The notes under the pieces were generated by a model that worked only from the letters and a program-made list of their open reading frames with translations, made no database searches and had not been told where the DNA came from. DNA of 64,000 bases from a virus: IMG/VR virus record IMGVR_UViG_3300009130_000012, positions 1 through 64,000 of that record. The stretch is one strand, 5' to 3'. A program made the translations under genes and the position numbers. Position 1 is the first letter of the stretch, and each line of letters begins with the position of its first letter. Below, in pieces: positions 39,323 through 48,254 of the stretch.

Positions 39323-39996
39323 AGTTCAATCTTTTTATATTCTCTATGGTAACTTCTAATATTATTACCTATAAATGGGTCCCATATTGAGCCGAAGTCA
39401 ATCATCCAACACTTATTGCCAATCACGTCATATAATTCATCTACTATCGCATTAGTCATCATAGATGCTGATAACCCAAAAACTACATTATCGTATTTTT
39501 CAGTCATCGCAATCATATCATTTTTAATCCTATCTTTTTCTAAGTAACAATTTACTTTAGGTATCTCAATAAAATCGATATACTTAATCGGTAAATCTCG
39601 CTTACTAGCTTCAGAAACAATTACAAAATTCATATTCCCTAATGTGTCGGTAAGTTCATTAATATCTTCTCTAATAACTAAATCTTCCCAAACTATAGCA
39701 TTCACCCAATTAACGTCAATTTCGTTAGTTTTAAGGTAGTTTTGTATCAATGGTAGATTTCTTTGTATCTGACCATGAGTTGTGGGCCATACGGCTTTAT
39801 AATAACCTTTATTATTTTTAAGGGCTTTTTGTAAATCACTGGACATTTCTGGGAAATATCTATGACCGTCACAATTCTGACCGTTAACTCCTACTGTACA
39901 AAACCATTCACCATCACCCCATCTGGTAAATGAAAAATATTCACCATTTTTTAGTTTATTTATATAAAACTGAGCGTTATTATCTTCTTTAATCAT
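39319..39996 (-). CDS. GT-D-type glycosyltransferase (DUF1792-like)
   Basis: A 225-residue protein. FSFTRWGDGEWFCTVG carries the DGE motif of the GT-D fold, the third glycosyltransferase fold first described in the SP_1767/GtfC family. The ending FGLSASMMTNAIVDELYDVI and CWMIDFGSIWDPF fits the IDIGS strand of DUF1792. These enzymes extend glycans on protein adhesins. ATGA overlap with the GNAT gene upstream. Confidence 0.7.
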   Translation of the reverse strand: MIKEDNNAQFYINKLKNGEYFSFTRWGDGEWFCTVGVNGQNCDGHRYFPEMSSDLQKALKNNKGYYKAVWPTTHGQIQRNLPLIQNYLKTNEIDVNWVNAIVWEDLVIREDINELTDTLGNMNFVIVSEASKRDLPIKYIDFIEIPKVNCYLEKDRIKNDMIAMTEKYDNVVFGLSASMMTNAIVDELYDVIGNKCWMIDFGSIWDPFIGNNIRSYHREYKKIEL

Positions 39997-40433
39997 AAGT
40001 CTAATTTCATTTTAATAGAATTAGTGTTATTATATAATTCAGAACTAACTTCTACAAACCCTAATTTATTATAGATATGTTTAGCTCTAATATTAGTCTC
40101 TAAGACTTCCAAATATACTCTTCTTACATTAAATTCAACCATTAATTTATTAAAAAGTTTAGGGTAGAATTTTTGACTATATCCATTATCCCTAAATTCG
40201 GTTGCTATGTCCATACCAACATATGGTTCATTAGATTCCCAATTAGAAGTTCTAATATACCCTATCCTTTCATCGTCAACTAACATTATAAAAAAAGGGT
40301 CATTTAAAGTATTAAACCATTTGATGTTATCTTCAAGTGTATACTTAGTGTTATCATGTAGAAAATCCACACTTTCATTGCGTACCCTATTAAAGAATTT
40401 TATGTCATTAATATTCATTAATCTTATTTCCAT
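39993..40433 (-). CDS. GNAT acetyltransferase
   Basis: A 146-residue acetyl-CoA-dependent N-acetyltransferase. The acceptor region DPFFIMLVDDERIGYIRTSN, the core GMDIATEFRDNGYSQKFYPK (acetyl-CoA loop, a variant of RGKGYG) and the VLETNIRAKHIYNKLGFVEV strand-helix are typical of the RimJ/PseH branch. In this context it probably acetylates the amino sugar made by the DegT-type aminotransferase, as PseH/QdtC-type enzymes do. Confidence 0.85.
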   Translation of the reverse strand: MEIRLMNINDIKFFNRVRNESVDFLHDNTKYTLEDNIKWFNTLNDPFFIMLVDDERIGYIRTSNWESNEPYVGMDIATEFRDNGYSQKFYPKLFNKLMVEFNVRRVYLEVLETNIRAKHIYNKLGFVEVSSELYNNTNSIKMKLDL

Positions 40434-41221
40434 AATTCAATCGATTTATCTATTAATTGATTATAATCGTTAAACCCATAAATATTAGCCCCCGATAATA
40501 GTTTTAACCAAGAACCTGTTTTCCATACACCTCTATTAGTCGAATTACAGTTAGGATGATTGTATATTAATAAATCACCACCAAAATATGCTGGTATTAC
40601 ACAATCACCCGCTGGTGATATATGATGTTCTGAATTAGCCAGTATTTTAAATTGTAATTCGTTATAAGATTTATAATCACCTTTATTGAATAATTCCTCA
40701 ATAGTAAGTACTTCTTTATGTTTATCCAATATCCTATTGTCTCCAATATCCACAGTTTTCTGTAATGTATCTTTAGTCATATTACTATTTTCATAGAACG
40801 GTTTAATATAAATTATCTGATAATCAGTTTTAAACATATCGATTAATTTATCTAACGTATCTGCATCAAAATAGTTAAATAATCCTCTCTGCCATTCTAT
40901 CGAGTTTTTATTATGGATGGTTAATATAGGTTTATCAAAAAGTAACTCATCATTCTTAAAATATTCTTTAAGTTTAGGAGGAGTCCACATCTCATTAGTA
41001 AACCTAGGATTATTAAATGAATAACAATTAAGTTGCTCAGAAAATAAAGTACCATCATGTTTATCCGTCTCAGTATGGTTAGGTGAGAAATAAAATAAAG
41101 GTTCTGTACCTAACCTACTCTCAGTGCTACTTAATAAACCCTTTTCAAATAAAGCATAAGCTTTAGGTAAATAATACATTAATATAAATCCAAATTCTTT
41201 ATGAGTGTTTAGATTATACAT
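40424..41221 (-). CDS. Hypothetical glycan-module protein, possible GT-B transferase
   Basis: A 265-residue protein (MYNLNTHKEFGFILMYYLPK...). LLFDKPILTIHNKNSIEWQR, YQIIYIKPFYENSNM and EHHISPAGDCVIPAYFGGDL suggest Rossmann strands of a GT-B-like or capsule-related enzyme, but no signature is decisive. It overlaps the GNAT gene by 10 bases and follows a GT-A-type transferase, so a glycan role is likely from context. Confidence 0.55.
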   Translation of the reverse strand: MYNLNTHKEFGFILMYYLPKAYALFEKGLLSSTESRLGTEPLFYFSPNHTETDKHDGTLFSEQLNCYSFNNPRFTNEMWTPPKLKEYFKNDELLFDKPILTIHNKNSIEWQRGLFNYFDADTLDKLIDMFKTDYQIIYIKPFYENSNMTKDTLQKTVDIGDNRILDKHKEVLTIEELFNKGDYKSYNELQFKILANSEHHISPAGDCVIPAYFGGDLLIYNHPNCNSTNRGVWKTGSWLKLLSGANIYGFNDYNQLIDKSIELWK

Positions 41222-41222
41222 A

Positions 41223-41897
41223 TTACTTAATAGGTTTAATTAAAGTAATACCGTTTTTATTACCGTAAACCAAATCACGTCTAACCTCTAAAAAAATAGT
41301 GTTATATTTATCAGTAATGTCGTTAAATTTAGGTTCAATTAACTTTAAAAATGTAACTTGACACGACCCGAACCCCGCATAACACTTATCTTTTTGTAAC
41401 TGGAATAATCTACCGTGTTTGTTAATAGTGTTTTCAACAATAGAATTATTTAATAATCCGTTAGAAATACTAGCATGACCATTATTAAAATATGATGCGG
41501 TATAATTAGCATCTTCTGAGTTCATTTTATTTAAAAATGGGGTAATGATATCATCAATATTAGGAATATAATCGTCCTCAATCAAAAAACTATGTGTATA
41601 GTCTTTATATGTATCGGTGATAGCTTGTTCCCATGCACCATAAGAACCATGAATATTCTCCCTAACAATTAACTTCACAGGTATTTTACTTACTTTCTTG
41701 AAGTCATTTATTTCAGACGCTAACTGATTATCCATAGCCGAATTACCCTTATTTATAATAAATGTACATCCTGTTATATTTTTAGCTGTGGTTAGATAAT
41801 CTATATGTTCTTTTAAATAAGAAAGAGCAGGTACCCCATTAGGGTATGACCTCCTCTTACCAGTGTAAAATGCTACTACGTAATTAATACTAGTCAT
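41223..41897 (-). CDS. Glycosyltransferase, GT-A-like
   Basis: A 224-residue protein. The ATG at 41897 overlaps the stop of the aminotransferase gene (TAATG) and is preferred over 41903. TSINYVVAFYTGKRRSYPNG is the first strand, YGAWEQAITDTYKDYTHSFL and IEDDYIPNIDD supply the DxD-like metal site, and the end is short. A sugar transferase acting with the aminotransferase made just before it. Confidence 0.7.
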   Translation of the reverse strand: MTSINYVVAFYTGKRRSYPNGVPALSYLKEHIDYLTTAKNITGCTFIINKGNSAMDNQLASEINDFKKVSKIPVKLIVRENIHGSYGAWEQAITDTYKDYTHSFLIEDDYIPNIDDIITPFLNKMNSEDANYTASYFNNGHASISNGLLNNSIVENTINKHGRLFQLQKDKCYAGFGSCQVTFLKLIEPKFNDITDKYNTIFLEVRRDLVYGNKNGITLIKPIK

Positions 41898-43084
41898 TAC
41901 CAACCCTTTTTAATTACATCTACAATATATTGTCTATCCTCTTCGGATACCCACCATCCAACGGGAATTGCAGTCAATCTTCCTTTAATTGAATCTAGAC
42001 TAGGTAAATCACTCCTAAAATCAACTAAACAACTATGAATATCATTTCTCTCGTGAACCTGTGACGTGGCAATACCATGTTTCTTCATGTGTTCCGTGAA
42101 TTTATCTTTATCATCAACCAATAATGAGTAAATCCAGTAAGCCGATTCCATCCTATCATCACGTTTTAATAACGTAACACCATGTACGTCTTTAAGTGCT
42201 TCGTCATAGAATTTACCATTAGATTTGTGTTTATTTATGACATTTTCTTCCACCTCAGCTAAATTAGCCATACCAATGGATGCGTTAACGTCATTCATAT
42301 GAAATTTAAAACCCCATTCTGGAATATCAGCTTCACATCTGAAATCTTTTCTATCGGACTCCCTATCAATACCATACCATCTTAATAATTTAGCACGTCT
42401 ATATAGTTCGGCGTGTGGTAACACTAACGCACCTCCATCTACAGAAGTAAGGTGTTTAATCGCTTGGAAACTAAAAGTACAAATATTACCGTGAGTCCCA
42501 ATTTTTTTACCATTAAATTTACTACCCAACGCATGTGCACAATCTTCGATAATCGCTGGTTTAAATCCGAAATTTCTATAAGCTTTATTCTGAATCTCTT
42601 TTAGTCTATCTAAATCTAACGGATAACCACCCCAGTGCACTACAAAAATAACTTTAGTTTTAGGGGTGATTTTTCTAGCTAAATCATCTAAATCCATGTT
42701 AAGTGTATTTGGGTCAATATCCACCCACTTAATTTTTAGATTGTTAGCTAAAATAGGAAAATTAGTGGCTGTGCAAGTTAATGGCGTAGCTAACACTTCA
42801 TCACCATCTACTAACCCATCCCAATTAGATTGGATACTACCTAACCCATCGAAAGTTCTTCGATTAGTTGCTGGGGTTTTTAACATATGTAATGCTAAAT
42901 GTTCTGCAGATGTGGCGGCATTAGTTGTTGCAACATAATCATTACCAAAAAAATCCTTTAATTTATCCTCGAATTGGTCTACTATTGTTCCTTGACCAAT
43001 AAACCCAGATTCTAATACCTTTGCAGACACTTCTGTAGCTTTGTCTGACATATAAACCTTAAAAAGTGGTATGTTCTTTTTCAT
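41897..43084 (-). CDS. Sugar aminotransferase, DegT/DnrJ/EryC1 family
   Basis: A 395-residue PLP enzyme that puts an amino group on a nucleotide-linked keto-sugar. Motifs: TNAATSAEHLALHML (phosphate-binding turn), VIFVVHWGGYPLDLDRL, AIIEDCAHALGSKFNGKKIG (D181 holds the pyridine N), and FSFQAIKHLTSVDGGALV with the Schiff-base K210. Length is normal. With the GNAT enzyme it would make an N-acetylated amino deoxy-sugar, and the neighbouring transferases would attach it. No dehydratase or epimerase gene is visible, so the keto-sugar must come from the host or from genes outside the window. Confidence 0.92.
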   Translation of the reverse strand: MKKNIPLFKVYMSDKATEVSAKVLESGFIGQGTIVDQFEDKLKDFFGNDYVATTNAATSAEHLALHMLKTPATNRRTFDGLGSIQSNWDGLVDGDEVLATPLTCTATNFPILANNLKIKWVDIDPNTLNMDLDDLARKITPKTKVIFVVHWGGYPLDLDRLKEIQNKAYRNFGFKPAIIEDCAHALGSKFNGKKIGTHGNICTFSFQAIKHLTSVDGGALVLPHAELYRRAKLLRWYGIDRESDRKDFRCEADIPEWGFKFHMNDVNASIGMANLAEVEENVINKHKSNGKFYDEALKDVHGVTLLKRDDRMESAYWIYSLLVDDKDKFTEHMKKHGIATSQVHERNDIHSCLVDFRSDLPSLDSIKGRLTAIPVGWWVSEEDRQYIVDVIKKGW

Positions 43085-43090
43085 ATCTAT

Positions 43091-44746
43091 TTATTTATTA
43101 TAAGTTTTAATATAAAGTTCTTTGTATTTTAATACATTTTTATTATTATCGAAGATACTCATATCTTTAGGTACTTCCATAGTTTCTTTAGATAACATCT
43201 TACCTTCTTTATCTACTTGATAGATAATACCAGGTCTACCACATAAGAACCCTTCTATTGTAGTTCTACCTAATAGTATACCCGCAGTTTTATCACATTT
43301 ATAATAGAATTCTTCTATATTTTCCGTAGGTGGAAAATATCTAACATTATCATAAGTATTTGAGAATTCAATACCATACCCCAATGTATCTTTACCTAAT
43401 AACCAAATCTCTTGTTCATCCGAATTACTAGTATTTATTAAATCTAATATACTTTCTTTTCTTAAATAATCCATAGTACCAGCGAATAAAATAACTTCCT
43501 TATCGGTACCTTTATCTAAGCTCTTATTGGTAAATCTACCCTTATCGAAAAAGTTGTAAATAGTTTCCACGTTATTTTCAGACACATTAAAGTTATCAAC
43601 AATATAATCCTTAATTGATGGTCTAATCGCAACATATTGTTTAATATTATTGTGAATTACAGGATTTTCTAAATCAATCACTTCAGAACGTACAATATTT
43701 AAAATAGGTGTCTTAGGATATAATTGAAGTAATCTCTGAGTAATTGGAGTATGATTAGCATGTATTACGTCAAAATTCACATTACTTACTTGGTATAACA
43801 TTCCTTGTTTAGAAACTTCCACTTTACCTCCTCTATTAATAGTCCATTTACCATCACCTAATTTAAACCCAGGTGGTTCATTAATACTACAGGTTTTAAT
43901 ACCATAACGCTTCGCAATTGTTGCGAATTTAGACCCTACGTTAGATACTACCGTAACCTCACAATTATTTTTGCTTAATTCTTTAGCTAGTTCCATAGTA
44001 GATATCTCAGAACCAGTCAGTCCATTAAAATTTAAGCAGCCAATTAACAGCTTTAATTTCTTGTTAGAGAAGTCTTCTGATATTTTTCTAGGTAACACAT
44101 TACTATATCTATTAACAAAATCCTTTCTATTTTCATCCCACTGTTCATTAGTGGCACCTATAGACATATGATTAATTTTAACGTCGGTACATACACCTAC
44201 CTTAACACCAGCTAAATGATTGGAAAAGCTAAAGTCTACATCGTAAAAGTGAAACCCTTTTACATCTTCGTTAAACTTCTTCTTAATTCTACCAGTGTGT
44301 ACTGAAAAAAACACTCCGTCAACTAATGTAACCTCTTCTAAGTTAGACCCTAAATCTTCACTATATTCAGACAACCAAGTCTTTCCGTTTTGTGTATGAT
44401 AAACTCTACCGTACATTTTAGATGGTGTTTCCCACCATTTACCAGATTCGGGCATTTCCTTACTACCAGCCACTCCGATAACACCATAATCTGGATTACG
44501 TTTAAAATGTTTAATTAATTTATTAACCCAGTTATTTTTTTTAAACTCAATATCGTCATGCATAAAAATGACTATCTCATTTTCAGCCTCACTTAATGCT
44601 TTGTTGTATAACTCAGTTAACCCATATTTACCTTTATTTTCATAATGTAAAAACTGAATTTTATTTTCGGGTAGTCCACCAGACCTAATTACGTAATTTT
44701 TAAAATTACTATCTGGATTTATTGATGAGCAAACTATTGTTATCAT
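43091..44746 (-). CDS. Two-domain glycosyltransferase, GT2 plus GT4
   Basis: A 551-residue fusion. Residues 1-215 are a GT-A domain (MITIVCSSINPDSNFKNYVI; EIVIFMHDDIEFKKNNW with the DD metal site; VTLVDGVFFSVHTGRI). Residues about 230-551 are a GT-B, GT4-type domain (KLLIGCLNFNGLTGSEISTM; SVINEPPGFKLGDG-like acceptor region; EVILFAGTMDYLRKESILDL; and the late TTIEGFLCGRPGI donor loop with the EG signature). It could add two sugars in a row. It has a late-type motif 30 nt upstream and starts this transcription unit. Confidence 0.85.
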   Translation of the reverse strand: MITIVCSSINPDSNFKNYVIRSGGLPENKIQFLHYENKGKYGLTELYNKALSEAENEIVIFMHDDIEFKKNNWVNKLIKHFKRNPDYGVIGVAGSKEMPESGKWWETPSKMYGRVYHTQNGKTWLSEYSEDLGSNLEEVTLVDGVFFSVHTGRIKKKFNEDVKGFHFYDVDFSFSNHLAGVKVGVCTDVKINHMSIGATNEQWDENRKDFVNRYSNVLPRKISEDFSNKKLKLLIGCLNFNGLTGSEISTMELAKELSKNNCEVTVVSNVGSKFATIAKRYGIKTCSINEPPGFKLGDGKWTINRGGKVEVSKQGMLYQVSNVNFDVIHANHTPITQRLLQLYPKTPILNIVRSEVIDLENPVIHNNIKQYVAIRPSIKDYIVDNFNVSENNVETIYNFFDKGRFTNKSLDKGTDKEVILFAGTMDYLRKESILDLINTSNSDEQEIWLLGKDTLGYGIEFSNTYDNVRYFPPTENIEEFYYKCDKTAGILLGRTTIEGFLCGRPGIIYQVDKEGKMLSKETMEVPKDMSIFDNNKNVLKYKELYIKTYNK

Positions 44747-44776
44747 AATTATAATATATTAATAACGAAAAAGTTT

Positions 44777-44783
44777 ATAAATA
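44777..44783 (-). promoter_or_regulatory. Late-type motif TATTTAT for the glycan operon
   Basis: TTATTTATAAACTTTTTCG on the minus strand, 30 nt before the ATG at 44746, directly behind the dUTPase terminator. Confidence 0.45.
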
Positions 44784-44802
44784 AAAAACCCACCGAAGTG
44801 GG
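44783..44802 (-). terminator. Rho-independent terminator after dut
   Basis: CCCAC-TTCG-GTGGG hairpin with a TTCG tetraloop and T6 on the minus strand. Confidence 0.85.
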
Positions 44803-44824
44803 CCAAAAAAAGAATAAATATAAA

Positions 44825-45379
44825 TTAACTTACACCAGTTGAACCAAATCCACCAGAACCTCTATCTGTGTCTAGACTAATCTCATCCACCTTCTTTAAT
44901 ATTAATACATTGTCGTTAGTTACTGGTGATAATACAGCTTGTGCAATCCTATCTCCATGATTAACGGTAAATTCATCTTTACTTAAATTAACTAAGATAA
45001 CTTTTAATTCTCCTCGGTAAAGATTATCTACAGTTCCTGGAGTATTTAATACTGTAACACCGTTCTTAGCAGCTAATCCACTACGAGGTCTAACTTGTAA
45101 TTCGAAATTAGGAGGTAACTCAAAATATAATCCAGTTGGTACTAAAGCTCTTTCTAATGAGCCTAATGTGATTGATTCACTTAAATTAGCTCTTAAATCA
45201 AATCCAGAATCACCTTCTTTAGCATATTTAGGGTCTTCATTATCAGATTCGTTTTTAAACTTAACATCTAATTTAAATGCTCCTGCATTACCTAAGTTTA
45301 ACGAATCCATTTCTTTAACCACATCATCTACAGACATTTCTCCAGAGATGATTTTTTCTGCAATTTCATTATTTTTCAT
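44825..45379 (-). CDS. dut: dUTPase
   Basis: Hydrolyses dUTP to dUMP, keeping uracil out of DNA and feeding thymidylate synthase. The 184-residue product has the five trimeric-dUTPase motifs: GDSGFDLRA, RPRSGLAAKNGVTVLNTPG, TVDNLYRGE, GDRIAQAVL and DRGSGGFGSTG. About 38 N-terminal residues (MKNNEIAEKIISGEMSVDDV...) precede the fold and are not part of the standard enzyme. ATG 45379 is preferred over 45418, as it gives an 11-base overlap with the upstream gene. Confidence 0.92.
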   Translation of the reverse strand: MKNNEIAEKIISGEMSVDDVVKEMDSLNLGNAGAFKLDVKFKNESDNEDPKYAKEGDSGFDLRANLSESITLGSLERALVPTGLYFELPPNFELQVRPRSGLAAKNGVTVLNTPGTVDNLYRGELKVILVNLSKDEFTVNHGDRIAQAVLSPVTNDNVLILKKVDEISLDTDRGSGGFGSTGVS

Positions 45380-45911
45380 ACTCAAACATAGTTCTTTTAA
45401 TAGCATCTCTAATTGCAATAGTTAATGCACTATCATAATGTTTCTCAGCATCATCCAACGATACTAATGTAGAGAATTCTTCATCTGTTAACGAAATACC
45501 GTTATCTATAACAAATTTAGCTGATTTACTACCCATACCCATAGATACATCTGATTTAGCATACTTAAATAACTGTCCTTTCTGAATCAACCAGTCTTGT
45601 GTTTCTGGTTCATACATCATATGCTTACTAATCTGATAAATCAAACTTACTTTGGCTAAAGTGTTTTTATTTATTTTGGCTGGATGACCGTCATCAATAG
45701 CTTCGTTTAGCTTAATCGCCATCGTAGTGAACTTAGTAATAAATTGCACTAACCCACCTTCGTAGCAACCAAATTTAATACTAGCTGGAGACTTAACGAG
45801 TTTATCACCCATTTTTATGATAATATCATCATTAATAGCTCCGTAAGACATAGCTAATTTAACAAAGGTTCTAGCCGACTTACTTATTTGTTCTTTAGTT
45901 AATACTTCCAT
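45369..45911 (-). CDS. Hypothetical protein upstream of dut
   Basis: A 180-residue helical protein (MEVLTKEQISKSARTFVKLA...). YGAINDDIIIKMGDKLVKSP, DDGHPAKINKNTLAKVSLIY and SKHMMYEPETQDWLIQKGQL give a long helical pattern, with no clear metal or nucleotide site. Expressed from the host-type promoter at 45929-45959 and coupled to dut, so perhaps involved in nucleotide metabolism or early takeover. Confidence 0.65.
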   Translation of the reverse strand: MEVLTKEQISKSARTFVKLAMSYGAINDDIIIKMGDKLVKSPASIKFGCYEGGLVQFITKFTTMAIKLNEAIDDGHPAKINKNTLAKVSLIYQISKHMMYEPETQDWLIQKGQLFKYAKSDVSMGMGSKSAKFVIDNGISLTDEEFSTLVSLDDAEKHYDSALTIAIRDAIKRTMFEYEK

Positions 45912-45928
45912 ATTTATATCGTTTATTA

Positions 45929-45959
45929 CAAATATACTATCTTAAACAATATGGAACAA
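45929..45959 (-). promoter_or_regulatory. Host-type promoter for the dut operon
   Basis: On the minus strand: TTG at 45959-45957, a 20-nt spacer, and TATATTTG at 45936-45929. The ATG at 45911 is 17 nt beyond. Confidence 0.8.
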
Positions 45960-47174
45960 CTATTTTTTTAATGATTTGTAAAATTCTGCTCTATCGGTAG
46001 TAACTTTACTCAACTCATACTTATCTTTAACAGTATTATGTAAGTTTTCACTCAACATTGTCACTAATTCTGGGTTTTCAATTAACTTCTTAGCGTATTT
46101 AGCCCATAATTTATTATCTTTACCATTGGGTATCAAAAATGCATTACCTTTTTCATTAATAGTACCACCTCTTTCATAAGCGTTAACTAAATCAATTTTA
46201 TATGGTCCTACTTCTGAAGCGATTAATGCTTTTTTATGGAATCCAGACTCAACAACTTTTAATTGAGACTTCATGCAGTTAAATTTATTATTAAATAAGG
46301 GAGCTAAAGATACGTCGAATAAATTATAGTTTGTTGCGTATGAATTAACTGGTTTTGTCCAGACTCTCCTGTATGGCATATCACCAGCGTTAGGATAATC
46401 CTGTTGATTAAAGGATAATAAGTATTGCCTATAAGCTGGGTCAACTGTTTTGTATTTATCTGTAAAAATAGTTTCGTACTCAAACCATACTGTTTCTTGT
46501 GGCATTAGGTTTCTTTGGGTTTTCTCTCCTGTTTCTGGATTTATATTAGTAACTCTACCTCTTGTGTCGAAACCACATAATACCATTTTCATTTTGTCAC
46601 TACAATCAGATTTTAGTTTATTAACCATACCGTCTAATAACTTAATATCATACTTGTGAGACGACCCACCTAACCAACCAAATCTAAGTTTATCACTATC
46701 GGTTGGGTTTGGTACATATTGTGGTTCGTTAATATCAATAGCGTTAGGTAAGACCACAACGTTTTTATTATATTTTTTAATTTCTTGAGCGAATACCTCG
46801 GTTGTTGTAGTCACGTAATCAGCTTTCTTCAAATTATTAACTATTTTGTTACCTAATTTACTTTCTTTAATTAGATGATATGCTGGATGTTTCATATCTG
46901 GTGACCAATAGTCGTCAACATCCATAATAGTAATAACACCAGATTTATTAAGTTTATCAAAAATATCATCCATTAATGGGTAGTCAACAATTGTTTTATG
47001 AAAATGAACGATATCGTAGTTAACTAATTCATTTACATCAATACCTTCATTAGTAAACTTTATATCAACAAAAAATTCTTTTGGGAATAATTCTTGTAAT
47101 TTGGTGTGTGGTTTAATTGTTCTAAACCATCCTACACCAGCTCTATCACTAGCAATTGCTAAAATTTTAATCAT
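45960..47174 (-). CDS. Glycosyltransferase, GT-B fold (GT4-like)
   Basis: A 404-residue protein. The N-terminal part has IKILAIASDRAGVGWFRTIK (acceptor side with the GVGWFR motif), IVHFHKTIVDYPLMDDI and ITIMDVDDYWSPDMKHPAYH. The C-terminal part has LRFGWLGGSSHKYDIKLLDG and FDVSLAPLFNNKFNCMKSQL followed by KVVESGFHKKALIASEVGPY, the donor-binding site of GT4 enzymes. A second host-type regulated unit (dut) lies directly behind, so the glycan module is split by it. Substrate unknown. Confidence 0.8.
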   Translation of the reverse strand: MIKILAIASDRAGVGWFRTIKPHTKLQELFPKEFFVDIKFTNEGIDVNELVNYDIVHFHKTIVDYPLMDDIFDKLNKSGVITIMDVDDYWSPDMKHPAYHLIKESKLGNKIVNNLKKADYVTTTTEVFAQEIKKYNKNVVVLPNAIDINEPQYVPNPTDSDKLRFGWLGGSSHKYDIKLLDGMVNKLKSDCSDKMKMVLCGFDTRGRVTNINPETGEKTQRNLMPQETVWFEYETIFTDKYKTVDPAYRQYLLSFNQQDYPNAGDMPYRRVWTKPVNSYATNYNLFDVSLAPLFNNKFNCMKSQLKVVESGFHKKALIASEVGPYKIDLVNAYERGGTINEKGNAFLIPNGKDNKLWAKYAKKLIENPELVTMLSENLHNTVKDKYELSKVTTDRAEFYKSLKK

Positions 47175-47224
47175 AATAAAAACTTTTATACTTATATTAT
47201 ACTCTATGTTAAAACTTTTTTAAA

Positions 47225-47251
47225 TAAAAAACCCCATAAAAATATGGGGTT
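47225..47251 (-). terminator. Rho-independent terminator
   Basis: AACCCCATA-TTTT-TATGGGGTT stem and T-tail on the minus strand, after the gene at 47282-47773. Confidence 0.85.
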
Positions 47252-47281
47252 AAAAAACAAACTATGAAAAAATAGATTTAC

Positions 47282-47773
47282 CTATTTACGCTTTACTTTT
47301 TTTACTACTTGTTCAGCAACATTTTTTATTACTTGTCCAGAAAATAATTTTAACATTTCTTCTCTAACAATTTCTCTAATTTTTTCTTCTGAAACACCTA
47401 CCAAACCACTTTCATTGATAACTTGTTGTGGCGCTTGTTGAGTAGATTCTGATGTAACACCAGCTTGTTTAGCTATTTCTGCCGCAACAGCATCGTCATT
47501 AGCTACACCACCATTTTGGTTAACTATAATTTGTTTATTTAAAAATGATTCCATAATTTCAGCTGGTAATCCAGATTTTTTAATAGCTTCTTCTTTAAAT
47601 TTTTGTGTACCCATAACTGACTTAGATTGGTACATACTTTTAGGTATTTCTTTATCCGAGCTAGAAGCTACATTACCTCTAGTCTTTGGGTTTACGGTAC
47701 CTTCTTTAGCCATGATTTTCATAGCACCACCTAACGCCCCTGTTAATTTACTTAAATCTACTGGTCCTTCCAT
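47282..47773 (-). CDS. Hypothetical structural-type protein
   Basis: A 163-residue protein (MEGPVDLSKLTGALGGAMKI...), rich in Ala, Lys, Gln and Ser, with a disordered middle (TSESTQQAPQQVINESGLVG) and a helical basic end (VAEQVVKKVKRK). NESGLVG could be a head-protease-like site. The last of five tightly packed genes. No family recognised. Confidence 0.6.
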   Translation of the reverse strand: MEGPVDLSKLTGALGGAMKIMAKEGTVNPKTRGNVASSSDKEIPKSMYQSKSVMGTQKFKEEAIKKSGLPAEIMESFLNKQIIVNQNGGVANDDAVAAEIAKQAGVTSESTQQAPQQVINESGLVGVSEEKIREIVREEMLKLFSGQVIKNVAEQVVKKVKRK

Positions 47774-47774
47774 A

Positions 47775-48254
47775 TTAATTTTGTTCTAATTCTTCTTCGT
47801 CTTCAACATCACGTTTAAGTAATGATTGATTTTTTTTAATAATATCATCAAAGTTTATAATTTTGTAAACAGTGCTCATACTTTTATCACCGTTTTCATT
47901 CCATTTTGGAAAGTCTTGACTTAAGTCAGAAATTGGACTATATATTTTAAAGTTAGTCGGTTCCATCTTAATAATCTTATCTAAAATAAAGAATTTCCAA
48001 GCTGGTTTTTTAGTTTTAGTATCACCAAAAGGTTGGAATGCTCTAATGACACGGTTATCAGCTTTTGTTAAACCATACGCATAAATATCTATGGTTCGTT
48101 TACCAGTATTCTGACCATCACCAGAATCATACCATATATTAATCCTTTGTCGGTTATTCATTATGTCGATAACCTTATTAGGAGTCATAACACCTTCGGT
48201 GATAAGCTCACTTTCACTTATAATATTATTTAATATTTTTTCTAGTTTAATCAT
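47775..48254 (-). CDS. WYL-like domain protein
   Basis: A 159-residue protein. Residues about 33-95 show the WYL pattern: RQRINIWYDSGDGQNTGKRT, IDIYAYGLTKADNRVIRAFQ and AWKFFILDKIIKMEPTN. WYL domains are SH3-like folds that often bind nucleic acid or nucleotides and regulate phage-defence and other genes. The N-terminus has IISESELITEG, a motif like the head-protease sites. Whether it is a regulator or a virion protein is open. Confidence 0.6.
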   Translation of the reverse strand: MIKLEKILNNIISESELITEGVMTPNKVIDIMNNRQRINIWYDSGDGQNTGKRTIDIYAYGLTKADNRVIRAFQPFGDTKTKKPAWKFFILDKIIKMEPTNFKIYSPISDLSQDFPKWNENGDKSMSTVYKIINFDDIIKKNQSLLKRDVEDEEELEQN

